A DNA stretch of 64,000 nucleotides from VRUE01 sp963824215 (GTDB lineage Bacteria; Actinomycetota; Thermoleophilia; Solirubrobacterales; 70-9). Shown here piece by piece: positions 45,080 through 52,866 of this stretch. Location of the stretch: the NCBI GenBank assembly GCA_963824215.1, contig CAWGOE010000001.1:992001-1056000 (forward strand), read 5' to 3'. The notes under the pieces were generated by a model that searched no databases, was not told where the DNA came from, and worked only from the letters and a program-made list of their open reading frames with translations. The translations under genes and the position numbers were made by a program. Numbering within the stretch: position 1 is the stretch's first letter; every line of letters begins with the position of its first letter.

Positions 45080-45976
45080 GTGGAGGAGCAAAATCAGAGC
45101 AGCGGTCCCTACATCAGCGAGGACGGGGCAACGATGGGCCGCGACTTCGTCATCCCCGGGGTCGACCCGGGGGAGGCCGATCCCTACCGCTTCCACACCG
45201 GCCGCAAGCGCGACCACGGCAGCACCGACGCGATCGAGATCATCAACCTGGTCAAGCAGTTCGGCCGGGCGCGGATCCTCAACGGGCTCAACCTCGGCCT
45301 GCCTGAAGACCAGGTCTCGATGGTGCTCGGCCCGTCGGGAACCGGCAAGAGCGTGCTGATCAAGCACATCGTCGGCCTGCTCTACCCGGATTCCGGCGAC
45401 GTCCTCGTGCACGGGGAATCGATTCCGGCGATGACCGACGACGAACTCTTCGACGTGCGCAAAAAGTTCGGCCTGCTGTTCCAGGACGGGGCGCTTTTCG
45501 GCTCGATGAACATCTACGACAACACCGCCTTCCCGCTGCGCCAGCACACGGACAAAAGCGAGGAGGAGATCGGCGAGATCGTCAACCGCCGGCTCAAGGA
45601 GGTCGGCCTGATCGAGGCGATCTACAAGATGCCGAACGAGCTCTCCGGCGGCATGCGCAAGCGCGCCGGCTTCGCCCGCGCGCTGGTGCTGGAACCGGCG
45701 ATCGTGATGTTCGACGAGCCCGACTCCGGCCTCGACCCGGTCCGCACGGCGCTGCTCTGCGAGCTGATCCGCGAGGTCCACGCCGAGAACGGCGGCTGTT
45801 ACCTGGTGATCAGCCACGACCTCAACACGGCACGGCGGATCTCCGACTTCATCGCCGTGCTCTGGAACGGCAAAATCGTCGAGTCGGGCCCGAAAGAGGA
45901 ACTGTTCGACTCCGAAAACCAGTTCGTCCACCAGTTCCTCAACGCTGACGTAACCGGCCCGCTCTCGATGGATTGA
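45080..45976 (+). CDS. ABC transporter ATPase, MlaF/Mkl-like
   Basis: A 298-residue ATPase starting at GTG 45080. A 50-residue N-terminal extension precedes the nucleotide-binding domain, which has Walker A LGPSGTGKSVLIKHI (about 83-97), LSGGMRKRAGFARAL (about 191-205), Walker B IVMFDEPDSGLDP (about 211) and the H-loop ISHD. The LSGGMRKR form is characteristic of MlaF/Mkl ATPases serving YrbE permeases. Its TGA stop overlaps the TTG start of the RND gene (TTGA). Confidence 0.94.
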   Translation: MEEQNQSSGPYISEDGATMGRDFVIPGVDPGEADPYRFHTGRKRDHGSTDAIEIINLVKQFGRARILNGLNLGLPEDQVSMVLGPSGTGKSVLIKHIVGLLYPDSGDVLVHGESIPAMTDDELFDVRKKFGLLFQDGALFGSMNIYDNTAFPLRQHTDKSEEEIGEIVNRRLKEVGLIEAIYKMPNELSGGMRKRAGFARALVLEPAIVMFDEPDSGLDPVRTALLCELIREVHAENGGCYLVISHDLNTARRISDFIAVLWNGKIVESGPKEELFDSENQFVHQFLNADVTGPLSMD

Positions 45977-48561
45977 GCGCAGTCGCGGCCTGGGCGGTCC
46001 GCCACGCGCGGGCGGTTTTGGCCGTCACGGTCGTGCTCGCGATTGCGGCGGCGGTTGCGGCGACGCAGCTGCCTACCGATGCGGCTACGGACACGCTGGT
46101 CGATAGCGACACGGCGAGTTATCGGGCGACGCAGGAGGTGCGTGAGGAGTTCGGTGAAGAACCGATCGTCGTTCTCGCCGAGGGGGATCTCCAGCGGCTG
46201 ATCCTGACCGCGAACCTCGGACGCTTCCTGCGGCTCGAGGGCTGCCTCTCGGGCAAGGTGCCGAAGGGGGCCGAGCCGATTCCCGGGCCCTGTGCCGAAC
46301 TTGCCGAGCTCAACCCCGTGCGCTCGGTCGTGGGACCGGCGACCTTCCTCAACGAGGCGGTGATCCAGATCGATCGCCAGCTGCGCCGCCTTGCCGCGAC
46401 CGTTCCGCCCGAGCGGTTCCGCGAACTGATCCTCCAGGTCGCCGCGCAGTACGGGATCACCAGCACGCCGAGCCTCGCCAACCCCGATTTTCTGGCTGCC
46501 GTTGTTTTCGACCTGCGCAAGAAGCGGGGTACGCCAAAGGCGCGCCTCGCCTACCTCTTCCCGAACAAGAACACGACCCAGATCATCGTTCGCCTGAAGC
46601 CCGATCTGAGCGAGGCTGAACGCCATCGAGCGATCGAGGCGATCGAGGCTGTGGTCCGCGATCCGGTTGCGCGGGAGAAATGCAAGTTCAAGGGCGAGCC
46701 GGAGCGGTGCTTCGAGCTCAAGGGCGGTCGCTACGTGATCTCCGGTGTGCCCGTGGTCGTGGATGCCGTGACGCGGGCGCTGAAGGACGCCCTGCTGGTC
46801 CTGCTCGGCGTCGCCCTCGTGGTCATGGCCTTCGCCCTCATGCTGGTCTTCAGGTCGCGCTGGCGGCTACTCCCGCTGGCAATCGCCCTGGGAGCAGCCG
46901 CCTTGACCTTCGGGCTCTTCGGCTTGCTGGGCGGTTCGCTAACGATGGCCTCGATCGCCGTCCTGCCGATCCTGATCGGGCTTGCCGTCGACTACGCCAT
47001 TCAGCTGCAAGCTCGTTATGACGAGGCAATCGCTCTTGGGGCAAGCCCAGGTGCAGATGCTGCCCGGCTCGCCGCTTCCGGTGGCGGTCCGGCTATCGCG
47101 ACTGCCTGCCTGGCGACCGGTGCCGGCTTTCTAGCGCTTCAACTCTCCCCAACGCCGATGGTTCGCAGCTTTGGCCTGCTGCTGGTCGTCGGCATCGCGA
47201 TTGCGTTTGGGCTCGCGTTCGTCGTTGGGTTTGCTGCGTTGAGCCTGCGCAGGGGGGCGGAAGCGACGGGTCTCCCTCCGCGGGCTGGGTTTTTCGCCTT
47301 GCGGCGTAGATCTCTCGCCGAGCCGGAGGTGCGAAAAACAGGACGCCGCCCGTCTCCGGGAGACCCGTCACTCCCGCCCCTGTTGCAGCGCGTACTGGCG
47401 ATTGGGCAGGGGCATCCGGAGCGGGTGCTGGGGGTCGGCCTTGCGCTGGCGGTGATTGGTTGGGGGGCTGGGACGCAGATCGAAACGCAGACCGACATTC
47501 AAGAGTTGGCGCCGCAGAGCATCGATGCCGTGAAGGAACTGAATGAGTTGCAGGAGGCGACGGGGGTATCCGGGGAGCTGGACGTGAGGGTTAGCGCTCC
47601 TGATCTGACGGATCCGGCGACGATCGAGTGGATGGCTGACTTCAAGCAGCGGGTGTTGGATGCCGGTGGATTCAGCGGTGCAAATCCGAGCTGCCAGACG
47701 GCTGAAGTCTGCCCGGGGCCTGCGCTGTCGGACTTCGTCACCGGTGGTGGGTTGACGGAGGGGGCTGTCCAGGAGGGGCAGTTGACCCGCAAAAGCATCC
47801 GCGAAGGTCTCGGTCAGATTCCCGCCTACGACCTGGCGCAGGTTGCGACTGTCGATCCGGAGACGGGATTGCCGGCAGGTACCGCGTTGCTTGGGTTCGG
47901 GATTCGGGCGCAGTCGTTGGATGAGCAGCAGGAGCTGATCGATCGGATTCGTGGGGAGATCGGGACTCCGGGCGAGGAGGGTGGACCCCCGGCTGGGGTG
48001 GAGGTCGAGCTTGCGGGGTTGCCGGTGATCGCTGCGGCTGCCGCCAACGACCTTTCCAACAGCCGCTACCTGTTGACGCTTGCTGGACTGATTGCCGTTG
48101 CCCTGGTGCTGCTTGCTGTTTATCGCTCGCTGCCGCGGGCGCTGATTCCGCTTGTTCCGATTGTGATGGCCACCGGCTGGTCGGCGCTGGTGCTTTGGGT
48201 CAGTCATGTGCCGCTGAACCCGATGTCGGCGGCGCTTGGGGCGCTGACGATTGCTATCGCTACTGAGTTCAGCGTGATCTTGGCGGCGCGGTTCCGCCAG
48301 GAGCGGCGGGCGGGGCGGGAGCTTGGGGCTGCGCTGCGGCAGGCTTACTCGCGGACTGGCGCCGCTGTGTTCGCATCCGGGGTGACGGCGATCGCTGGCT
48401 TCGCGGTGCTGATCGCCAGCGATGTGCGGATGCTGCGTGAGTTCGGCTTCGTCACCGTGATCGACTTGGCGGTGGCTCTGCTCGGTGTGTTGGTCGCCCT
48501 GCCGGCAGCTCTCGCCTTGGCCGAGAAGTGGGGATGGGGAGGGGAGAGGGGGGCGTCTTGA
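45973..48561 (+). CDS. RND/MMPL superfamily transporter with in-frame palindrome
   Basis: An 862-residue two-repeat RND protein resembling the HpnN/MMPL lipid exporters. The first helix is residues 12-31; the first periplasmic loop carries three or four Cys. The membrane bundle has PILIGLAVDYAIQLQARYDEA (about 335) and, in the second half, ALTIAIATEFSVILAARFRQE (about 760). TTG 45973 overlaps the ATPase stop as TTGA. Residues about 432-466, in the linker between the two halves, are encoded by a 105-nt palindromic element (47265-47369). From about 47400 on, third codon positions are less G+C biased than in the first half. Confidence 0.9.
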   Translation: MSAVAAWAVRHARAVLAVTVVLAIAAAVAATQLPTDAATDTLVDSDTASYRATQEVREEFGEEPIVVLAEGDLQRLILTANLGRFLRLEGCLSGKVPKGAEPIPGPCAELAELNPVRSVVGPATFLNEAVIQIDRQLRRLAATVPPERFRELILQVAAQYGITSTPSLANPDFLAAVVFDLRKKRGTPKARLAYLFPNKNTTQIIVRLKPDLSEAERHRAIEAIEAVVRDPVAREKCKFKGEPERCFELKGGRYVISGVPVVVDAVTRALKDALLVLLGVALVVMAFALMLVFRSRWRLLPLAIALGAAALTFGLFGLLGGSLTMASIAVLPILIGLAVDYAIQLQARYDEAIALGASPGADAARLAASGGGPAIATACLATGAGFLALQLSPTPMVRSFGLLLVVGIAIAFGLAFVVGFAALSLRRGAEATGLPPRAGFFALRRRSLAEPEVRKTGRRPSPGDPSLPPLLQRVLAIGQGHPERVLGVGLALAVIGWGAGTQIETQTDIQELAPQSIDAVKELNELQEATGVSGELDVRVSAPDLTDPATIEWMADFKQRVLDAGGFSGANPSCQTAEVCPGPALSDFVTGGGLTEGAVQEGQLTRKSIREGLGQIPAYDLAQVATVDPETGLPAGTALLGFGIRAQSLDEQQELIDRIRGEIGTPGEEGGPPAGVEVELAGLPVIAAAAANDLSNSRYLLTLAGLIAVALVLLAVYRSLPRALIPLVPIVMATGWSALVLWVSHVPLNPMSAALGALTIAIATEFSVILAARFRQERRAGRELGAALRQAYSRTGAAVFASGVTAIAGFAVLIASDVRMLREFGFVTVIDLAVALLGVLVALPAALALAEKWGWGGERGAS
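47265..47369 (+). repeat. 105-nt palindromic element inside the RND coding sequence
   Basis: Perfect 12-bp outer arms (GACGGGTCTCCC at 47265-47276 and its complement at 47358-47369) enclose a 9-bp inner stem (GTTTTTCGC at 47289-47297 with 47331-47339) and an apical CGGCG/CGCCG stem. The length is exactly 35 codons, so the reading frame is kept. It resembles the idea of a palindromic element inserted in frame. Confidence 0.7.
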
Positions 48562-49214
48562 AAGATCGCTACTCGATCCTCGTCGGGTTGCTCTTCGTCG
48601 CCATCGTCGCGATCGCCCTGATCAACGGTGTGCCTGGCGACGGCGGTGGCACCCTTGGGCTCGACGAGCAGCCGCCGCGCTGGCCGCTGCCCGAGTTCGC
48701 CGTGCCTGTTGCAGCGGGCGACCTCGAAGGCGATGCCAACGTCGCCCAGGACGACTGCTCGGCGGCGGCGCTGCCCTGTCCCGACGATGCGCAGCGCACT
48801 TCCGCCTGTCAGGTCCGCACGCCGGGTGCGCTCCGTGTCTGCGACCTCTTCGACCACCCGCTGGTGATCTCGTTCTGGTTCAGCAAAGGCGGCGAGTGCG
48901 TCGATCAGCAGGACGTCGTCAGCCGGGTTTACTCGCGCTACCGTGGACGCGTGAACTTTCTCTCGTTGGACATTCGCGACGATCGCGACACCGTCCGCGA
49001 GCTGATTCGGCGGCGCGACTGGAAGATGCCGGTCGGTTATGACCGCGATGGCGCCGTTGCCAGCCTCTACCGCGTCGGCGGCTGCCCGACCTTCGCCTAC
49101 GCCTACCCGGGCGGGACCTTGGAGGGCGCCGGGATCGGCCACTTGAACGTGGGTGAGCTGAGCGATCGGGTCGAGCGGCTGCTGCGCGCCACCCGCGCCG
49201 CAGAGGGGGGCTGA
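48558..49214 (+). CDS. thioredoxin-fold (TlpA/AhpC-like) membrane-anchored protein
   Basis: A 218-residue protein from TTG 48558, which overlaps the RND stop as TTGA. One N-terminal transmembrane helix (about 6-25) anchors a periplasmic domain. The fold pattern HPLVISFWFSKGGECVDQQDVVSRVYSRY ... VNFLSLDIRDDRD ... GYDRDGAVASLYRVGGCPTFAYAYPGG matches TlpA/ResA-like thioredoxins, but the active site reads GGEC rather than CxxC. A conventional disulfide reductase role is therefore doubtful. It is coupled to the lipid-transport cluster. Confidence 0.75.
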   Translation: MKDRYSILVGLLFVAIVAIALINGVPGDGGGTLGLDEQPPRWPLPEFAVPVAAGDLEGDANVAQDDCSAAALPCPDDAQRTSACQVRTPGALRVCDLFDHPLVISFWFSKGGECVDQQDVVSRVYSRYRGRVNFLSLDIRDDRDTVRELIRRRDWKMPVGYDRDGAVASLYRVGGCPTFAYAYPGGTLEGAGIGHLNVGELSDRVERLLRATRAAEGG

Positions 49215-49216
49215 AT

Positions 49217-49887
49217 GTGAACGCCAACGCGGCCGAGCCGGACCTGGGCTGGGAGCCATCGCCGACACTGGGCTGGGTGGCGCCACACGTGGCTGCCGAG
49301 TTCCCCGGCCTGGGGATCTCCTGGATCGAGCTGGACGGCCGCCCCGGCCGTAGCCCGGCGCCGGTCGAGAAGCGCCTACGCGAGACCTCAGACCGCTTTT
49401 ACGGCGCTCACGCGATCCATCTGCGCGAACGCCCGATCCCCTGGGCCTACCGCGTCTTCTTCCGCCAGATCGGCCTCGACCCCGACCGCACCCGCACCCC
49501 GGTCGAGCAGCTCGCCTTGGACCGTCTCCAGGATGGTGGCTTCAAGACGCATGGCCTGCCCGCCGACGCGCTGACGATCGCCACGGTGGAGACGGCGATC
49601 GCGCTGCGCGCCTTCGACGCCGACCGGCTCGAGGGGGCGCTCTGCATTCGCGACTCCGCCCCGGGCGAGTCGCTCGAGGGCCGACCGGGGAGCTCTCGCG
49701 AGGCACGTTGGTGATCGCCGATCAACGGGCCCCGTCCGGGCTGCTCTTCGGCGCCACCGGCGAGGGCTGCGAGGTGAGCCGTCGCACCCGTCGCATCGCA
49801 ATTGCCGCGATCCAGGTCGAGGGCGTCCCTCAGATCGCCGTCGACGAGGCGCTATGGATGGTCGCCGCGACGCTCAACGCCGCTTAA
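49217..49887 (+). pseudogene. B3/4 domain protein with a frameshift
   Basis: GTG 49217 begins a protein resembling the free-standing B3/B4 (tRNA-editing-like) domain family: FYGAHAIHLRERPIPWAYRVFFRQIGLDPD, then EQLALDRLQDGGF and ALCIRDSAPGESLEG. The first frame stops at 49714. The expected C-terminus (LVIADQRAPSGLLFGATGEGC ... VEGVPQIAVDEALWMV) continues in another frame from about 49690 to a TAA at 49885-49887. Inserting one G in the GGGG run at 49687-49690 restores a protein of about 223 residues. It is either a recent pseudogene, a sequencing error, or a frameshift site. Confidence 0.75.
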
Positions 49888-49938
49888 CGAGAGCATCGTG
49901 ATCCGGTCGGTCCCTTGATCTACACTCGGTATCGAGCT

Positions 49939-50439
49939 ATGCCGGATCTGCTCGAACGAGAGACGCGTGCCACGCTTCGCGTGGATGGCGATGAGCGGCT
50001 CGCCCGAGCGGAGCTGCGACGTCAGATCGGGCGCCTCGAAGCACAGCTCGGCGCCGTCTTCGGGGATGCTTTTCCCCGCGTGCAGATCAACTCAGCGGTT
50101 GCCGCGGTCTCACCCGAGCCGCGCGCTCTCGACCTCGGTGAGCTGGAGGCTGTTCGTGACTCGCTGGCTGGTCGGATCGGCGACGCGCGGCGACAGCTTC
50201 AAGCACAAGCGGAGCTGGAGGCCCGTAACCGCGAGCTGCTCGAGCGAATGCTGGCGGAACCCGCCAAGCACAAGTGGCTTCAGATCTCGCGGGCCGACGT
50301 CGGCGAGCATGGCTGCGGCCACTGGCATTCGCTCCCCCGCCTGGGCCCGCTCGGCATGCTGATGGGCTGGTGGCGGGTCAGGGTCTCGTCCGGATGTCCG
50401 TTAGCCGGGCGGCTTGCGGCCGTTGAGCGAGCGAGGTAG
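49939..50439 (+). CDS. coiled-coil protein with conserved C-terminal motif, function unknown
   Basis: About 166 residues from ATG 49939. Residues 1-115 are charged and helical with heptad character. The C-terminal third carries KWLQISRADVGEHGCGHWHSLPRLGPLGMLMGWWRVRVSSGCPL, rich in Cys, His and Trp, which looks like a conserved small domain, possibly metal-binding. I do not recognise a named family. It overlaps the next gene slightly and is on the same strand. Confidence 0.65.
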   Translation: MPDLLERETRATLRVDGDERLARAELRRQIGRLEAQLGAVFGDAFPRVQINSAVAAVSPEPRALDLGELEAVRDSLAGRIGDARRQLQAQAELEARNRELLERMLAEPAKHKWLQISRADVGEHGCGHWHSLPRLGPLGMLMGWWRVRVSSGCPLAGRLAAVERAR

Positions 50440-50824
50440 GACGGCCAACGAGCGTCCCCCGGCCCCGTGGGGATCGTTCCCGCTGGCCGAGCTGTCCGTG
50501 TTGGCGGGAATCGTCTGCCTCGTGATCGGGGTGGTGAGCAAGAACCCGACCCCGATCGGCGTCGGCGTCGTGCTCGCCGGCCTCGGCGGCCTCGAGGTCT
50601 CCGCCCGCGAGCACTTCGCCGGCTACCGCTCCCACACGACCCTGCTAGCCGGCACCGTCTTCGTAATCGTCACCGGCGCTCTCTTCTACCTAGCCGACCA
50701 AATCCTCGCCATCGCCCTAGCAGTAGGAATCGCCTGCTTCGCAGCTTCCTTCTATCTCTTACGCCGTGCCTTCCAGCGCGCCTCCGGCGGCCTCTCGTTC
50801 AAAGCCGGCGGTCTCCGGGGCTGA
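50414..50824 (+). CDS. small four-helix membrane protein of unknown function
   Basis: Up to 136 residues with four hydrophobic helices (about 26-42, 46-62, 76-92 and 98-116) and a short basic C-terminus. The start is uncertain; starts near 50414-50424 overlap the previous gene. No family is recognised. Its TGA stop precedes repeat A3, which separates it from the convergent IHF-like gene. Confidence 0.6.
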   Translation: MRPLSERGRTANERPPAPWGSFPLAELSVLAGIVCLVIGVVSKNPTPIGVGVVLAGLGGLEVSAREHFAGYRSHTTLLAGTVFVIVTGALFYLADQILAIALAVGIACFAASFYLLRRAFQRASGGLSFKAGGLRG

Positions 50825-50838
50825 CCGGGTTTCGAGAA

Positions 50839-50950
50839 GAGGCCGTCCGGTAGGGCTGAAACGTCTTGTACTTTTTCGGCGTCGGCTCCGGGCGACAGCC
50901 GTAAAGCGACCCACCGAAAAAGTTAAGTGAAAGCCCTACCGGACGGCCTC
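50839..50950. repeat. family A hairpin repeat, copy A3
   Basis: A 112-nt element with perfectly complementary 19-nt arms (50839-50857 and 50932-50950). The core is almost identical to A1, but the outer arm sequence is different. The right arm ends one base before the stop codon of the convergent IHF-like gene. Confidence 0.9.
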
Positions 50951-51358
50951 TCAAACGAGAACTGCGTCCCGAGCCCGTGGACTGAGCGCAGAGTTCAACA
51001 GCGCCCGCTGGCGCGGCGTAAGCGTCCCGAGCCGCTTGTTCTCACTCAAAGCAAGCGTCTGCAGCAGCTTGCGAGCGCGGGTCCGGCCCCAGCGGCGCTG
51101 ACTGGTCAGCAGCTCGGCCAGGGTCATGCTCTCGGTCTCCCACGGGCAATCGCGGATGATCTCGGCCACGTCCACCTCACCCCGCCCGATCGATCGCTTC
51201 AGCTCTGCCCTGGCAAGCCGCACTCGGTTGGCGCGCGCCAGAGCCTGCATGTGCTGCGGTGTCCGGCTCGCGGTTGCGCTCGTCGAAGCAGGGGCGATCG
51301 ATACAGCTTCCACTGGGGCTCCTCCCTCTGGGGGTTCTCGTTTGACTGGTTCCTGCAC
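50951..51358 (-). CDS. actinobacterial-type integration host factor
   Basis: A 135-residue DNA-binding protein. Residues 38-130 match the actinobacterial IHF (mIHF/sIHF) pattern: ALARANRVRLARAELKRSIGRGEVDVAEII, then MTLAELLTSQRRWGRTRARKLLQTLALSENKRLGTLTPRQRALL, with the helix-two-turns-helix core. This nucleoid protein bends DNA and is often essential. The N-terminal 35 residues are an unusual Pro/Ala-rich extension; a shorter start at the internal Met (about 37) is possible. Confidence 0.85.
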   Translation of the reverse strand: MQEPVKREPPEGGAPVEAVSIAPASTSATASRTPQHMQALARANRVRLARAELKRSIGRGEVDVAEIIRDCPWETESMTLAELLTSQRRWGRTRARKLLQTLALSENKRLGTLTPRQRALLNSALSPRARDAVLV

Positions 51359-51529
51359 CGGCCGGAGACGGCCCGGCTTGGTGAGTTGAACTGTCGCCGC
51401 CGCTCCCTCCTGTCCCGGATGCCGCGGCGAGGGGGCAAGCTACGCGCTAGGGGCGTCGACCGTCAACCCGCACTGGGCGAAGAGCCACCGGCCCGTTCGC
51501 TAAGAGCACCTTTTTCTCGCTAGAAATGT

Positions 51530-51574
51530 CTTGTCCGGAATTGGACAAGGCGGAAACTACCCCCAGAGGGGTAG
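51530..51574. promoter_or_regulatory. two inverted repeats between SPT-like and IHF-like genes
   Basis: CTTGTCC-N6-GGACAAG (51530-51549) and CTACCCC-CAGA-GGGGTAG (51557-51574) lie in the 226-nt gap. On the reverse strand the second is a G+C-rich hairpin directly followed by TTTCC, so it may terminate the SPT-like transcript. The first may be an operator for the IHF-like gene. The rest of the gap shows nothing coding. Confidence 0.45.
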
Positions 51575-51584
51575 GCATAGCCAC

Positions 51585-52841
51585 TCACGTACGCGGAAGC
51601 TCAGGAAAGTCCTCAATGGTGCGGGAGATCGTTTCCAGCGCGCTGTCGAGATGTTCGCGGTCGTGGGTCGCCATCAGGCTGGTGCGCAGCAGAGCCCCGC
51701 CCGGCGGCACCGCGGGGTGGATCGCGACGTTGGTGTAGACGCCGGCGTCGAAGAGCGCCTTCCAGAGCAGCACCGCCTGCCAGTCGTCGCCGACCATCAC
51801 CGGCACGACCGGCGTGGTCGCAACCGTGCCGTCGGGGAGCGTTCCGGGCTCGACCACTTTCAGCCCCAGCTCGCGCAGGCCCTCACGCAGGTAGGAGGCG
51901 TTGTCGAGCAGCGCCTCGAATAGCTGCGGCCCCTCGCTGCGGACGACGCGCACTGCCGCCAGCGCCGCGCCGACTGCCGCCGGCACTGCCGATGCGCTGA
52001 ACATGAATGAGCGCGAGGAGATCCGCAGGTACTCGATCACGTCGGCGGGGCCGGCGATGAAGCCACCGCAGGAGGCGAGGCTCTTGGAGAAGGTCCCCAT
52101 CCGCAGATCGACCTCGTCCTCGAGGCCAAACAGCTCGCTGGCCCCGGCCCCGCGGGCGCCGAGCACTCCGGCGCCGTGCGCCTCGTCGACCATCAGCCGC
52201 GCGCCGTGCTCGCGGCAGAGCTCGACGATCCGCGGCAGATCGCAGACGTCGCCCTCCATCGAGAAGACCCCGTCGACGACGACCAGCACGCCGCCGCCGT
52301 CCTCGGCGGCCCGCTGCAGCATCTTCTCCAGCTTGTCCATGCGGTTGTGGCGGAAGGGTCGTAGCTTTGCTCCGGAGAGCTTGCAGCCGTCGAGAATCGA
52401 GGCGTGGTCGCCGGCGTCGCAGATCACCGTGTCGCCCGGTTCGAGGATCGTGCCCAAGCAGCCGACGTTCGCCTGGTAGCCGGTCGTGAAGGCGAGGGCA
52501 TCCTCGGTCTGCATCCAATCGGCAATCTCTTCCTCGAGCTCGATGTGAAGGGGCGTCGTGCCGTTCATAAAGCGAGAGCCAGTCAGTGCGGTTCCGTAGC
52601 GGTCGAGCGCTTCGCGCGCGCCGTCTCTGACCCGGCTGTCCCCGGTCAGGCCGAGGTAGTTATTTGAGCCGAGCATCACCACCTCGTGGCCCTCGACCTC
52701 CATGATCGGCCCGGCTTCTGACTCGATCAGGCGGAAGTAGGGGAGGAGGTCGTGCTGTTTGGCCGCTTCGAGCTGCTCGAGCCGCTCGTGGTTGCGGGCC
52801 TTCTCGAAGACGTCGACGGGGGTTTTGGCGGTTTCGCTCAT
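51585..52841 (-). CDS. alpha-oxoamine synthase, serine palmitoyltransferase-like
   Basis: A 418-residue PLP enzyme of the family that condenses an acyl-CoA with an amino acid (SPT, BioF, KBL, ALAS). The catalytic-Lys motif reads GTFSKSLASCGGF, the SPT form; BioF and KBL usually have GTLGKA. Other motifs are DAGDHASILDG (about 153), VDEAHGAGVLG (about 223) and PAVPPGGALLRTSLMATH near the end, also SPT-like. SPT makes 3-ketosphinganine, the first step of sphingolipids. A BioF/KBL role cannot be excluded. It is divergent from a GNAT protein with only 25 nt between start codons. Confidence 0.85.
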   Translation of the reverse strand: MSETAKTPVDVFEKARNHERLEQLEAAKQHDLLPYFRLIESEAGPIMEVEGHEVVMLGSNNYLGLTGDSRVRDGAREALDRYGTALTGSRFMNGTTPLHIELEEEIADWMQTEDALAFTTGYQANVGCLGTILEPGDTVICDAGDHASILDGCKLSGAKLRPFRHNRMDKLEKMLQRAAEDGGGVLVVVDGVFSMEGDVCDLPRIVELCREHGARLMVDEAHGAGVLGARGAGASELFGLEDEVDLRMGTFSKSLASCGGFIAGPADVIEYLRISSRSFMFSASAVPAAVGAALAAVRVVRSEGPQLFEALLDNASYLREGLRELGLKVVEPGTLPDGTVATTPVVPVMVGDDWQAVLLWKALFDAGVYTNVAIHPAVPPGGALLRTSLMATHDREHLDSALETISRTIEDFPELPRT

Positions 52842-52866
52842 GCTCGAAGTGTAGGTTCAGGGCTCC

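Noticed and set aside
44225..45931. A 568-codon open frame opposite the second YrbE permease and the ATPase
   Set aside because: Both sense genes have clear motifs; the antisense frame has none.
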